64,000 bases of DNA from Enterococcus montenegrensis (GCF_029983095.1 NZ_CP120467.1:2650501-2714500); one strand, 5' to 3'. Numbered from the stretch's first letter, positions 1 to 10,532 are shown. Notes: generated by a model from the letters alone, not told the origin. Made by a program: numbers and translations.

Positions 1-3000
1 ATTTGTATCTGATAGTTTTTTATCATTAAATATTAGCTCCATCTTATTGACTTTAGTAGCAGTCGCATATAGATCCCATCGATTTTGCTTTTCTGGCAAC
101 CTTTTATCCGTAACTTTAATTTCTAAAACATTTCCTTTATCTCGATAAAAAATTGTTCCTGGTAGCGAAATAATACGATTTGTCCATTTCAATGTATCCG
201 AACCATCTTTAGTTGTAATATTGAAGTCTAAAGTTTCTTTTACATAGGTGACATTGAGTACCAAAGGTTCTACTGACACCAATACCTCATTACCATTTAT
301 TACTACATATGCTTCAATGTTTAATTCGTTTACACCCTCTTCAATTAACGGGCCGTTAGCCCCAGTCAACGGTATAGTGGCTTCTGTATATCCGGCTTGC
401 ACATTAAAGGCTACTTTTTCATCTTTCTTAGGGTTTCGAATATAGAATTTGATCTTATTTATCTCGCCCTGATTTTCAACCTTGCTATAAAAATCTAATT
501 TGGGTAACAAGTCTAGAGAAATTACTGTCTTATTTAAAGTTTTAAGTGTTAAGTCTGGACTAAACCCCATTTGAACCGTTGTTGACGAAACTAGCTCTGC
601 TTTTTTCTCTATACTCGTAGCTTTGGTCCCATATTCATTTTCATAAGTGGCACTAGCAAAAATTTGTTTTTTTGATCCATCTGTCCCTACTTGCTCTTTG
701 GTTAAATACAAAGAAAAACTTCCAGTACCATCCGTTTTAACTTCTGCAATTGTTGGTCCTTTGGCACTTAGTTTAAAGTCAACGTTTGTTCTTTCATTTG
801 TAGAAACATCACCCGATACAATATAACCTTGTTTGTCATTGCCCACTAAATTCAAATTATTAATTACTGGAGTAATAATTTTTGAGTAATAAATTGTTGG
901 TTGTTCTCGCAATACTTTAATTAATTTGTAGTTGTCGGCTTCATCTTGGATTCCTTCATAGGGGTTATATTCACCTCTAGAATTATCCATAATTACCTTA
1001 CTATCTAGCGTTGTTCTAAATTTTTTATCACTATTTTTTGTAGCCAACTCCCAGCCAGGAATCAAAGGATAATCAATAGTGAACTCTTTGTCATCTATAT
1101 TCGCGAACCGTGTCCAAGGTACTGGGGAAGGAAAAATACCAGCCGGATTTTCAATGGTATCAATAATTTTTTTTGATTCATAATCTATTTTAAATTCATT
1201 TTCTTGTCCTTTAATGCCAGCAACATTAAAGAAAATCGCAACGGTTTTATCTTTTACACTTTTTTTCAACCCATCTAAGTATGCAAGTCCACTCAATTGG
1301 ATTTCTTTACCATCAATTGTTCCTTTTAAAAATTCAAGGGTGTTCTGGTTATTTGAAATTCTTCCCGTTTTATCAGATGTTTGTTTATAGTCAAAGCCGT
1401 TTACTCTATAGTTATTGACACTATCAATCCCCATTGGTCCAGCAATTGCAAAAACGGGACTTATCATTTTTTTGCTTTGTTCAACAAAAGAAATTTTCCC
1501 GGCTTCAAAAGATTCATTAGCATTTTCAACTTCATTGTTGTACCCATACATATAGGCATTTTTGACTACATCTACTAATGTATTTCTTAAAGAAGTTAAA
1601 TCATTAGTTGTAAATTGCTGTGTATTTGTTGACCAATTATAGAGTGTCCCTTTATCAAATTCTTGTTTATCAGTGACAACTAAAACTTTTTCATCTGGTG
1701 TTTTTGTTAGCTCAGAAACATTGCCATCTAGCTGTTGATGAGATTTTAAATCGGCAGCAATCATCCCTTCTTTCATATATGGTAGTCCAGCTTTAAAGAG
1801 CCAAACTCTAACCGTTTGATAATCTACAACTTCTATTTTTTCTCCCGAAGATGGCACAATAAAATAAAACTTTTGTGATTCATCCAATTTTTCGGGATTT
1901 TGAGCTGGATTTTCTTTGTAATCTTGAATCGCTTTTTCAAGCGCATCATATTCAGCTTGGTAAATGCCATAGAAAACTTCGCGTGCAGCTTGACCGCCTT
2001 CAGACATAATACGATTTTTCCCATTTGCCTCTGCTTTAAACTCAGAAATAGTAGTATTCAAGTAATTAAAAAACTCTGCTGCTGTCATTTTTTTATTTTG
2101 AATTACACTTTGAATCGCAATACTTTTCAAATTTTTAATATACTTATTTGTTAGATCGAACCCTACATCTTTAGCTAAAAATAATGTTTCTCCTTTTTTG
2201 TAAGATCCATTTAAATTTTTTCCTCCATTAACTATTTTCGTACCTGAAAGAAGATTTCGGATACTGTCCGCTTCTCCCGTTAGAGCAGCATTTATCAGCG
2301 CACTTTTAATTGGATCTCGAATACCAATATAAACAGAATTGGCTACTGTACTATTGATGGCATCAGAAAATCCCAAATATCCTAAAATATCAGAAAGCGA
2401 TCTACCACCGATTACCATTGCACCAGCAAGTGTATTATTATCTTCTAGAAAAACACCGCCTTCTCCTCCGATAGCTCTGGGATCTTCTAAAACTTGCTTG
2501 ATTAATTTGTTCTGAACAGTCGGAATAATTAAGCCCACCATAACTAATAAGCTTCTTACAGTTCTATTAACAGCGTCTTTTGTTGCATCGCTAACACCAT
2601 TACTTGGAGTATATATAAAAACACTAGTTCCATTTTGATCAAGAGGTGCTTGTGTGTAATTACTCCAAAGTTCTTGGAGTGCGGTTAATAAGTTGACTAA
2701 ATTCCCACCAAAGCCTGAACTATCAGCACTTGGCGGACGATATGCAGCGTTATTTGCAACTGCGTCTTGGTCAATTTTTGCTTGTGCAGTAATATGTTTC
2801 AAAAATGTATTTAGCTCGTTCTTAAAATCAGTCATTGCTGCCAAATAGCCTTTTTGAAAATCTTCACCCCAAACATTACCTATATTTTGATAATTTGGAT
2901 TCAAATTAATTCCAGTATGAAAAAAAACGTACTTTTGAGCTGATTTATCTAAATAAACATTATCAGTTCCCCACATACTTGGGTTTTGAACCCGACTATA

Positions 3001-3756
3001 TGCGTTTTTCATTACCTCGATTAAGTCTTGAACATCAGAGACTTTTTCAATCTTTTCCCTATCCATCAACTTAGCAACTAAAGCCAAGTTTCCAGTGTAG
3101 ATTGTTTGAAACAGAATACTTATATTTTTATCTGCCTGTAAACTCATATCATCATTAAAAAATTGATACCCTACTTTATAGGCAGTAGATTTATTACCCT
3201 CATCTGCTAATTTTGCGGTAATTTCAATTGGAATATCTATATCTAATTCATTTAGAACTTTTTTGGCATACTGAGGGGTATCGCCACTAGGTAAATTGAT
3301 TGTTAGTTTTCCTTCGTGATAGATAATTTCTGCTTTTGGTAATAACGACTGCAATTTTTTTAAAATTTTTGGTGGCAAGCCCTCACTAGTTTCCTCTTTG
3401 AACTCATGTTTAGGTTTATTATTACTTTCATTTATCTCAGTTACTTTTTGAGCTTGTGTTTTCTGATTATTTTTATTTGTTGTAGTTGGTTGCGAAGCTT
3501 TAGTTGTATCAGGACTTACTGCTACACTCTCATCACTTTCAATTGCGTTCTTAGATTCTTGACTTTCAGAAAATGAACTTCTCGCAGTCGTCTCCTTTGT
3601 TTGTAAACGATAGTTGTCTTCTTCTGTCTTTTCACTAGGACTTTCTTGTGCATAGCTTATATTCGTAGCTGTTGTCAAAAAGAAGGGAGAAAGAATTACA
3701 GCACTGCCAAAGATAATAAAGATTTTTTTCATATAAACTTTAGCTTTTTTTCTCAT
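1..3756 (-). CDS. Large secreted surface protein, probable WxL-type, 3' end outside window
   Basis: An open frame of 1252 codons runs from ATG 3756 off the left edge, so the C-terminus is missing. The start is chosen by an AGGGG Shine-Dalgarno 7 nt upstream; in-frame ATGs at 3777 and 3774 lack one. The N-terminus is a signal peptide: charged MRKKAKVYMKK, a hydrophobic core to about residue 30, then a likely cut after SYA. A Ser/Thr/Asn/Glu/Lys-rich linker follows to about residue 120, then long globular sequence without obvious repeats. The last visible residues contain VTDKR followed by RWDLYATAT, which resembles the start of a WxL cell-wall-binding domain (a V-x-D-x-R then W-x-L pattern). 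WxL proteins bind peptidoglycan non-covalently. The WxL call rests on this one partial motif; the body of the protein is not recognised. It is oriented away from the regulator and oxidoreductase upstream of it and separated from them by a terminator. Confidence 0.8.
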   Translation of the reverse strand, partial: MRKKAKVYMKKIFIIFGSAVILSPFFLTTATNISYAQESPSEKTEEDNYRLQTKETTARSSFSESQESKNAIESDESVAVSPDTTKASQPTTTNKNNQKTQAQKVTEINESNNKPKHEFKEETSEGLPPKILKKLQSLLPKAEIIYHEGKLTINLPSGDTPQYAKKVLNELDIDIPIEITAKLADEGNKSTAYKVGYQFFNDDMSLQADKNISILFQTIYTGNLALVAKLMDREKIEKVSDVQDLIEVMKNAYSRVQNPSMWGTDNVYLDKSAQKYVFFHTGINLNPNYQNIGNVWGEDFQKGYLAAMTDFKNELNTFLKHITAQAKIDQDAVANNAAYRPPSADSSGFGGNLVNLLTALQELWSNYTQAPLDQNGTSVFIYTPSNGVSDATKDAVNRTVRSLLVMVGLIIPTVQNKLIKQVLEDPRAIGGEGGVFLEDNNTLAGAMVIGGRSLSDILGYLGFSDAINSTVANSVYIGIRDPIKSALINAALTGEADSIRNLLSGTKIVNGGKNLNGSYKKGETLFLAKDVGFDLTNKYIKNLKSIAIQSVIQNKKMTAAEFFNYLNTTISEFKAEANGKNRIMSEGGQAAREVFYGIYQAEYDALEKAIQDYKENPAQNPEKLDESQKFYFIVPSSGEKIEVVDYQTVRVWLFKAGLPYMKEGMIAADLKSHQQLDGNVSELTKTPDEKVLVVTDKQEFDKGTLYNWSTNTQQFTTNDLTSLRNTLVDVVKNAYMYGYNNEVENANESFEAGKISFVEQSKKMISPVFAIAGPMGIDSVNNYRVNGFDYKQTSDKTGRISNNQNTLEFLKGTIDGKEIQLSGLAYLDGLKKSVKDKTVAIFFNVAGIKGQENEFKIDYESKKIIDTIENPAGIFPSPVPWTRFANIDDKEFTIDYPLIPGWELATKNSDKKFRTTLDSKVIMDNSRGEYNPYEGIQDEADNYKLIKVLREQPTIYYSKIITPVINNLNLVGNDKQGYIVSGDVSTNERTNVDFKLSAKGPTIAEVKTDGTGSFSLYLTKEQVGTDGSKKQIFASATYENEYGTKATSIEKKAELVSSTTVQMGFSPDLTLKTLNKTVISLDLLPKLDFYSKVENQGEINKIKFYIRNPKKDEKVAFNVQAGYTEATIPLTGANGPLIEEGVNELNIEAYVVINGNEVLVSVEPLVLNVTYVKETLDFNITTKDGSDTLKWTNRIISLPGTIFYRDKGNVLEIKVTDKRLPEKQNRWDLYATATKVNKMELIFNDKKLSDTN

Positions 3757-3966
3757 GACAATTCCCCTTTTCATCATTGGTCTACACGCATATAATAAAG
3801 CCTTACCATTTTTAATTCCTGTCAAAAATCCACGCCGTCCAGAACATTTGTCAAAGTTTTCATTTTTATTCTAAAATATGAGTAAAAAAACCATTATATT
3901 TATTTTTCGAACTAATAATTTACATTTCCCAGCAATCCCTTTAAAAAAAATAAAATTGGTATATAC

Positions 3967-4004
3967 AAAAAGAGCTTTTATGTAATCACATAAAAGCTCT
4001 TTTT
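3967..4004 (-). terminator. Rho-independent terminator after the NADH-oxidase-like gene
   Basis: A 15-bp inverted repeat (AAAGAGCTTTTATGT and its complement around a short loop) is flanked by A and T tracts on both sides, so it could work in either direction. It lies just past the stop of the oxidoreductase gene at 4013 and before the start of the surface-protein gene. Confidence 0.85.
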
Positions 4005-4012
4005 GTAAAGAT

Positions 4013-5353
4013 TTATTCATTATTATTTACTAAGGCTTGTAAAGCTAGCTGTTGTATATAATGTAACGGATTAGAAAATAAAGGATTAAAAAAAGCTTCC
4101 ATTTGACTTAAAGTAAGAGCAGTTTCATTTTTTTGAATAGCGTTAGCAAGCAAATTGATTAATTCTAAGCGAGGAAATTTACTTACATATTGTGCACCAA
4201 TCAATTTTAAGCCTTTTTTTTCAAAAATAAGTTTTAGCACTGGATTTTTCGAAAACTCATTTTCTAATCCGTAGTCTTTAAAATTATCCGCTACTGCAAT
4301 CACCTCTTTACCATAGTAAGGAGCCTCCTCTTGTGTTAAGCCGGTTCGTGCAAGATAGTAAGACCCTAAACGCGTTACACTAGTTTTTTGCGTTGACTGT
4401 AATTTTATCTTATTTCTATACACAATATTTTCTGCTGCTACGATTCCAGTACGAATAGCATTATTTACCAACGGCATATAAATTGAAATTTCTGTACCTT
4501 GTAATGGCACACTAATCAAATCTCCAACGGCATAAATATTTTGATACTTGGTTTGCAAAAATTCATTAACTACGACTGTTCCATCAAGATTAAACTCAAG
4601 AAAATCTTCGACCAGTGTTGTATTTGGACGTGCATTAACTGCCACAACTACAGCATCATTGTGAATTTTCCCCTCTGAAAGAAGTGTCTGTGTAACTTTT
4701 CCATTCTCACCTTCAAAGGCTAACGCAGATGTATTCATATGTAATTTAATATCTTTTGGCAACTGATTTATTACCTCATGAACCATCTCTTTATCAAAAT
4801 AGCGAAATAGTATACTATCCATTTGTTCCACTAAGTGAATCTTTTTGTTTTTACCACTTAACGCATAAGCTAACTCCATTCCGATGTAACCCGTACCGAT
4901 GATAGTTATTTCCTTACTTTTAGCAAAAACTTTGAGTGCTTCTTTTGATTCTTGAACATTTTTATAAGTTAGTATATTTTCTAGCTCACTGCCTGAAATA
5001 TCCAAATAGAATTGACTCGATCCCATCGCTAGAACTAAAAAATCATAATTAAAATTCTCATTTGTTTTCCCGCTATACGTATAGAAAATCTGTTTTTCTT
5101 TAGGAAGAATACTAGTAACCTCAGCTTGGCGAATTAATACAATTCCATGATTTAATAAATCACGAGGTGTAACAGAATGACTTTGAGTTAAATCGTCAAT
5201 CTTTTTTGTTAAAACAAAATTAATTCCACTGGAAATAAAGCCAATATCTTGTGTCTTTTCCAAAATAATAACATCCATTGTCGGACAAAGTTGCTTTAAC
5301 GTTAATGCAGTTTGAATACCACTGTGAGAAGCCCCAATAATTACTGTACGCAT
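4013..5353 (-). CDS. NADH oxidase-like FAD/NAD(P)-dependent oxidoreductase with Ser at the redox Cys position
   Basis: A 446-residue protein of the pyridine nucleotide-disulfide oxidoreductase class that includes enterococcal NADH oxidase and NADH peroxidase (usually about 445-450 aa). The N-terminal FAD-binding fold reads VIIGASHSGIQTA; the NAD-binding fold reads ITIIGTGYIGMELAYAL near residue 150; the second FAD motif is IYAVGD near residue 275; a C-terminal dimerisation domain follows. In this family the sequence after the first strand pair is normally SFLSCG with a redox-active Cys. Here it is GFISSGIN, with Ser at that position. A loss of full four-electron O2 reduction, perhaps with peroxide formation, is therefore possible (inference). 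The ATG at 5353 overlaps the TGA of the upstream Mga-type regulator gene, so the two are translationally coupled. Confidence 0.85.
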   Translation of the reverse strand: MRTVIIGASHSGIQTALTLKQLCPTMDVIILEKTQDIGFISSGINFVLTKKIDDLTQSHSVTPRDLLNHGIVLIRQAEVTSILPKEKQIFYTYSGKTNENFNYDFLVLAMGSSQFYLDISGSELENILTYKNVQESKEALKVFAKSKEITIIGTGYIGMELAYALSGKNKKIHLVEQMDSILFRYFDKEMVHEVINQLPKDIKLHMNTSALAFEGENGKVTQTLLSEGKIHNDAVVVAVNARPNTTLVEDFLEFNLDGTVVVNEFLQTKYQNIYAVGDLISVPLQGTEISIYMPLVNNAIRTGIVAAENIVYRNKIKLQSTQKTSVTRLGSYYLARTGLTQEEAPYYGKEVIAVADNFKDYGLENEFSKNPVLKLIFEKKGLKLIGAQYVSKFPRLELINLLANAIQKNETALTLSQMEAFFNPLFSNPLHYIQQLALQALVNNNE

Positions 5354-6875
5354 CACACTTTAACTCCTTGCTTTTCTATTTTTTCTAAATGTAAATCTTT
5401 TATGATTCTTCGAAGATAGCGCATCTCTTGTGGTGTCAATACTTCTGAAAAAACATATGTGGAAGTTCCATATTTTTCTTTATTGACATCTGAATTGCTT
5501 AACACTAAATCATAGTTTCCATCTTCCATATATGGTTCACATACGACCAAAGGTGCTTGCTTTACTAAATCCATCGTAACTTCATAACTTAATTCTTTCA
5601 GTAAGTCATCACCATAATAGTCAAAACCAATTAGAAAACGAGGAGTACCTACCTTATCAACATAAGACAGTACACATAATAGTCTAAAAATTAACGCTTC
5701 ATTTTTTACAACTTTACTTTGCTTCATAATAGTGCGGGGACGCTTTTGTATATCTTGATAAATCGTCTGTAAAATATAATATAATTTATCAACATAGACA
5801 TCAAAAGGCAAGGAAACTAGCTCTTGTCCTATATCTTGCAACTTTTCGTTATCGAAATAAACTGAAAAACCGGTAAAAAATAGTTCAGTATAAATAATAT
5901 TTATAAATGAATATCGTATTTTTACTTGTGATTCCTCTGTCAAACTATTTCGGTCAAAAATAGCATAAAGATAACTTTCAAGCTTTGTTATAGTAGGTTC
6001 GATTTTGGGACTAATATCTAAGAAAACATCATTGAAAAACGGTGCTTTTAGCGGTGTGATAAATTGACTAATTAAAAACAGATACACAAATAAAACTTCT
6101 TCATTTTGAAATGGTAATGCCAGTCGCGACAGAAAGCGGAAGAAAATATTTTTTGTTTGTTGGTAACTTTCCTTTTCACGTACAACAATTAAATAATAAT
6201 CTACAACGCGACTTGGCTGCTTCTCGGCATGATTAATTCTTTTTATTGTAATCTTTAACCACAAGAATAATTTTTGATAGTCAAAAAAACTGAAAGTCAT
6301 CTTCGATTGATTTTCTATGATTGCTATCAAATTTTTAATTGTCAAATCATCATTTTCTTCCACAATGTAAGTTAATGGCATAAAATACCAAAAAAGGTTA
6401 AAGAAAAAATAACGAATTTGCAGTTCATCACCCTTTAAAGTGCCATTTATTATTTTCAAATCGAATTCTGCTAAGACATTGTTGATTTCCCTTATTCGTC
6501 TATAATATGTAGACTCGCTTAAATATAAGTCTTCTATTATTAAAAAATATCTAGTTTTCCATCTTGATATAAATGTGTGAGTATTTTGTAATTGACCGCC
6601 TCTTTTAAATAGCAATAGTATAAATCGCTTACATTAAAAGATAAAGGTAACAGTAGGGCAATAAGATCATCTTCTGTCTTGTTCAGAGATACATCGGGAA
6701 ATGTCGCCTTCAAGCGAGCTATTAGACTTTCTATTCTCTCAGAAAATCTTCCTCGAGATAAATTGAGTCTTTTTCTAATTTCAGTTGCTTGATGTTTCAT
6801 ATTTTTTTTCATCAACTCGTTGAATATTTTAAGTTCCACTTGATCATTTTTATCTAATAACGAATAGATATCCAT
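5353..6875 (-). pseudogene. Mga/AtxA-type transcriptional regulator, split by a frameshift
   Basis: Two overlapping frames together make one Mga-family regulator. Frame one starts at ATG 6875 (strong GGAGG six bases upstream; the ATG at 6920 has none) and stops at 6540. It carries the first winged HTH (TEIRKRLNLSRGRFSERI) and ends YKILTHLYQDGKLDIF. Frame two, open from 6615 to 5353, resumes with LYLSESTYYRRIREINNVL, the second HTH, then the PRD-like region and the C-terminal EIIB-like part. Joining them by a -1 shift at the six-T run gives about 507 residues, the usual family length, with no missing motif. The break may be a real mutation, a programmed -1 frameshift or a sequencing error. The gene overlaps the downstream oxidoreductase gene and may control it or the nearby surface protein (inference). 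Confidence 0.8.
6539..6547 (-). other. Frameshift or slippage site in the Mga-type regulator
   Basis: On the minus strand the codons are GAT ATT TTT TAA. The T-TTT-TAA arrangement places a stop codon in the A site behind a UUU codon that can re-pair one base back. After a -1 slip, reading continues TTA ATA ATA GAA into the downstream frame and restores the conserved second HTH. No pseudoknot was searched for. Confidence 0.55.
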
Positions 6876-7094
6876 ATTAATCCTCCGAAAAATCTGACTA
6901 TTATATGTTAAATATAGCATATCAATCCATTCATTCGTATTAATATACTAATTCAATTATATAAGTAAGTATGCTAACTAAAGTATACACTTTAGAAATT
7001 GTCTTTCAGACTTTTCTCAAAAGATTTACCCAGTCCATAAAAATATCAAAAAAATAAAAAGCATTGAGAGTTTCTCGCTCCCACCTAACTCAAA

Positions 7095-7126
7095 AACACC
7101 CCGCTGACTAAATTCAGCGGGGTGTT
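7095..7126 (-). terminator. Terminator of rny
   Basis: The inverted repeat AACACCCCGCTGA with its complement across a six-base loop is followed by TTTTTG on the minus strand. It begins 12 bases after the rny stop codon. Confidence 0.9.
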
Positions 7127-7137
7127 CGATTTCAAAA

Positions 7138-8697
7138 TTATTTGGCGTAGTCTGTGGCGCGGGTTTCCCGAATCACAGTTACTTTGATATGGCCTGGATA
7201 GTCCAGTTCGTCTTCAATTTTTTTGCGGATGTCTCGCACTAAGCGAACCGCTTCTAAGTCTGAGATTTCTTCTGGTTTAACCATTACCCGTACTTCGCGA
7301 CCAGCTTGGACAGCGAAGCTTGATTCTACACCAGAAAAACTATTGGAGATATTCTCTAAGTTTTCCAACCGTTTGATGTAGTTCTCTAATGATTCACTGC
7401 GGGCACCTGGGCGAGCAGCAGATAGTGCATCTGCGGCCGCAACTAAGACGGAGATAACTGACGTTGCTTCTGTATCGCCATGGTGTGATGCAATGGCGTT
7501 AATCACAACTGGGTTTTCTTTGTACTTAGCGGCTAATTCCGCACCGATTTCCACGTGAGAGCCTTCGATTTCATGATCTAGCGCTTTACCGATATCGTGA
7601 AGGAGACCTGCTCGTTTAGCAAGTTGTACATCTTCACCTAGTTCAGCGGCTAAGATACCAGATAATTTGGCAACTTCAATGGAGTGGTTCAAGACATTTT
7701 GACCATAACTTGTACGGAAATGTAAGCGTCCTAAGATCTTAATTAAATCAGGATGCAAGGTGTGGGCGCCAACTTCAAATGCGGCTTCTTCCCCGTATTC
7801 ACGGATGCGTTCATCCATTTCTTTACGAGATTTCTCCACCATTTCTTCAATACGAGCTGGATGGATACGACCATCTTGGATTAGTTTTTCCAATGTCATG
7901 CGGGCAATTTCCCGTCTGATTGGATCAAACCCTGACAATACCACTGCTTCTGGTGTGTCATCGATAATCAAATCAATCCCTGTCAAAGTCTCTAAGGTAC
8001 GAATGTTGCGGCCTTCACGACCGATGATTCGTCCTTTCATTTCATCGTTTGGCAATGAAACAACAGAGACTGTCATCTCGGAAACTTGATCTGCAGCACA
8101 GCGTTGGATGGCTAGGGACAATAAGTTCTTGGCTTTTCTGTCCGCTTCTTCCTTGGCTCTTTGCTCAGACTCTTTCACCATTAAGGTCAGTTCATGATTC
8201 AACTCTTCTTCTGTTGATTTCATGATGATCTCTTTGGCTTCATCACGGGACAAAGCAGCGATTTTTTCAAGCTCTTGCTGTTGTCCTTCGATTAATTTTT
8301 CGACTTCATTTTCTCGCTCGTCAATTAATTGCTGTTTCGCACTAAGTTTTGTTTCTTTTTCTTCCAGTGAGTTTTCGCGTTTTTCAATTGAGTCGTCTTT
8401 GCGATCAAGCAGCTGCTCTCTTTGGAGCAAGCGATTTTCTTGGGTTTTTAATTCAAGTTTGCTTTCCTTCAACTCACTTTCAATTTCTGCACGATACTTC
8501 TGATTTTCTTCCTTAGCTTCTAACAAGGCTTCTTTTTTTAGAGTTTCCGCTTCTTTTTGCGCACTGGTCAAAATCCCTTGAGCAGAACTTTGCGCCCCTG
8601 CGATCTCTTTTTCGTGACGAGATTTAGCAACGAATAGCCCTAATAAAACACCGACAATTAAACCGATGATAGCGAGGAGAATATACATTAAAGTCAA
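7138..8697 (-). CDS. rny: Ribonuclease Y
   Basis: Membrane-anchored endoribonuclease that initiates mRNA decay in Gram-positive bacteria. The protein has one N-terminal transmembrane helix ([20 protein letters not shown]), a long Glu/Lys-rich coiled coil to about residue 200, a KH domain ([19 protein letters not shown]) and a C-terminal HD domain with the metal-binding pair in [13 protein letters not shown]. The length of 519 aa fits the family. The start is taken as TTG 8697, eight bases after GGAGG; the upstream in-frame GTG at 8706 sits inside that Shine-Dalgarno and cannot be used easily. It is monocistronic by appearance, with its own terminator. In relatives rny is close to recA-cinA; here a carbohydrate locus of about 23 kb separates them. 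Confidence 0.97.
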   Translation of the reverse strand: MTLMYILLAIIGLIVGVLLGLFVAKSRHEKEIAGAQSSAQGILTSAQKEAETLKKEALLEAKEENQKYRAEIESELKESKLELKTQENRLLQREQLLDRKDDSIEKRENSLEEKETKLSAKQQLIDERENEVEKLIEGQQQELEKIAALSRDEAKEIIMKSTEEELNHELTLMVKESEQRAKEEADRKAKNLLSLAIQRCAADQVSEMTVSVVSLPNDEMKGRIIGREGRNIRTLETLTGIDLIIDDTPEAVVLSGFDPIRREIARMTLEKLIQDGRIHPARIEEMVEKSRKEMDERIREYGEEAAFEVGAHTLHPDLIKILGRLHFRTSYGQNVLNHSIEVAKLSGILAAELGEDVQLAKRAGLLHDIGKALDHEIEGSHVEIGAELAAKYKENPVVINAIASHHGDTEATSVISVLVAAADALSAARPGARSESLENYIKRLENLENISNSFSGVESSFAVQAGREVRVMVKPEEISDLEAVRLVRDIRKKIEDELDYPGHIKVTVIRETRATDYAK

Positions 8698-9169
8698 TAG
8701 ATCCACCTCCGTACTATCTTATTCAATTATTGTTCGTAGTTTTTTGATAAACTTTAATCTGAAATTATCAATATGCCTACATGCATATGTGTTTTAGACA
8801 CAACTTTATTCTAATGTTTGTCGTAAGGGCTGTCAACTTATAAAAGTTAAAAGTACTTCTTATAAAGGAGCGTTATTTTTCTTCTAATTTTATTGAAAAA
8901 ATTGCAGGGAAGTAACAAATTTATTTCGTTTTTTTATTTGTAAAACTCACCTGGGCAAAGCGGATAAAAATGAGGGGTCTTCACCAAAATAAGCGTAAAA
9001 TTTTCAGAAACTATCAAGAGTTGACTGTAACTTTTGGAAAAATTTTAGCCTATTTAATTGTGCTTTTTTATCGCTAGTATAAAAAGTCCTGCCAACCAAT
9101 AGGTTACCCGCATTTTTAATAGGTTGTGTTTGTATCCTAGGTGCCATAGTTTCAAGATACCCGCGCTTT
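8698..9169. other. Intergenic region upstream of rny
   Basis: About 470 bases between rny and the GH20 gene. The part next to rny is AT-rich and should hold its promoter; no convincing -35/-10 pair was picked out. A 61-codon frame at 9004-9189 on the minus strand overlaps the end of the GH20 gene. It lacks a Shine-Dalgarno and is not considered a gene. Confidence 0.4.
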
Positions 9170-10504
9170 TTATTTTTGCCAGTGCTCAAAAAGTGTGTGA
9201 TAGTGCGCTTTAATCCGAGTTAGCTGACTGACTTTTTCATTTAAGGCTGCTTGTAAGTAAAAGACGGCATCAATTACCTCAGCTACCGTCTGAGCATTGG
9301 GATCATCGGCCCAAATCGCCAAGGCGACAGCGGGTGTTTGGGCTAAATATTTTGCGGCAACAAGTTGATCGTTGGCAAATAAGTCCAATGTAAAGCCTTG
9401 TTGAATTTTTTCATAGGTCGGATAGCTGTATCCTGCCATCTCCCCTAAAACATAATAAAAATAATTATCATTATGGTTCACAACTTGATATCCCGCTTCA
9501 AAAAATGTCTCCACTGGCGCCATATTTTTATTCCAACGGGTCCAATAGGAAATCTGACAATTTTTAGAAAGGGTCAATTGTTCTTGCCGATTCAAGCGAT
9601 AAAAACCATCATTCCAAACGCGAACGACAAAGCCTAAGTCACTGATTTTTGCGACTAAATTATTCACATAGTCAGTAAAGATCTCAATTCCGCTCGCCTT
9701 TGGACCAAACTTTTCTAAAGCAGCTTTTTGCAAGGTCGGATATACTTCCACTTGGTCAAAATCAATGAATTCATCCGCGCCAATATGAAAATAATGGCTT
9801 TGTTTAAAAAGTGTCGCGTATTCTTGATAAATTTCAAAGACGAAATCTACCGCAGCCGGATTTAAAATATCGAGCGCCCGCACATCCGCCACTAGTTTTC
9901 CTGCTACGGATTTTTTTAACCGCCAATCCGGATAAGTTTCTAACACCTGCTCTAAGTGTCCAGGACTGTCAATATCTGGAATTACTTCAATATAAAAGTT
10001 TTGACAATACGCAATCAGCTCTTTTACTTCTGCTTGGGTTAAGTGTTGTTTTGAAACAATTTCCGGATGTTTTTTTGACTCGATCCGAAAGCCTTCATTT
10101 TCTGAAAAGTGCAATTGTAAGTGCGTAAAATTAAACAAGGCCATGCTGCGTACCAGACGCTTTAATTCTTTTAAGGGATAGAACTTGCGGCCAATATCAA
10201 TCATTAAACAGCGTTCTTTCATTTGTGGTAACTGTATACGCCACTCTTCGTTAAAAAGTTCATGTAAAACCAACTGAACTGCGCCATAAAACAGTCCCGC
10301 CTCGTTTTTTGCTAAAAGTTGGGAATGTTCATTTTCCTCATAAGTAAACTCCTGCATTAAAGAAGGCACTAGTACCAGTTCAATTTTACGTGTAGTTTCT
10401 GATGAAAATTCATAGCCGCATGCTTTGAATAATTGCGCCACTTGTTCTGCGACTTGTGCTGCTTTAGGTGTGGCTGTTTGAAAGCCAATTAAAATTTCGG
10501 TCAT
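9170..10504 (-). CDS. Cytoplasmic GH20 beta-N-acetylhexosaminidase
   Basis: Exo-acting glycosidase predicted to release terminal GlcNAc or GalNAc by substrate-assisted catalysis. The paired catalytic residues are visible in HIGADEFID (Asp244, Glu245), preceded by the barrel motifs MIDIGRKFYP near residue 101 and DIDSPGHLEQ near 177. At 444 residues with no signal peptide and no accessory domains it is a compact intracellular form. It is the third gene of a probable GH125-GH38-GH20 operon and pairs with alpha-mannosidases in a way that points to N-glycan breakdown. A Shine-Dalgarno (AAAGGAG) precedes the ATG, and a large imperfect hairpin at 10533-10609 lies directly upstream of it. Linkage specificity cannot be read from sequence alone. 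Confidence 0.9.
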   Translation of the reverse strand: MTEILIGFQTATPKAAQVAEQVAQLFKACGYEFSSETTRKIELVLVPSLMQEFTYEENEHSQLLAKNEAGLFYGAVQLVLHELFNEEWRIQLPQMKERCLMIDIGRKFYPLKELKRLVRSMALFNFTHLQLHFSENEGFRIESKKHPEIVSKQHLTQAEVKELIAYCQNFYIEVIPDIDSPGHLEQVLETYPDWRLKKSVAGKLVADVRALDILNPAAVDFVFEIYQEYATLFKQSHYFHIGADEFIDFDQVEVYPTLQKAALEKFGPKASGIEIFTDYVNNLVAKISDLGFVVRVWNDGFYRLNRQEQLTLSKNCQISYWTRWNKNMAPVETFFEAGYQVVNHNDNYFYYVLGEMAGYSYPTYEKIQQGFTLDLFANDQLVAAKYLAQTPAVALAIWADDPNAQTVAEVIDAVFYLQAALNEKVSQLTRIKAHYHTLFEHWQK

Positions 10505-10532
10505 TTTATTAACTCCTTTTTTTCAAAACAAA

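Noticed and set aside
1381..2154. Plus-strand ORFs in the first 2.2 kb
   Set aside because: They are antisense shadows of the large surface-protein gene, which is continuous on the minus strand.
9004..9189. 61-codon minus-strand ORF after GH20
   Set aside because: It overlaps the GH20 3' end, has no Shine-Dalgarno and its sequence resembles no family.
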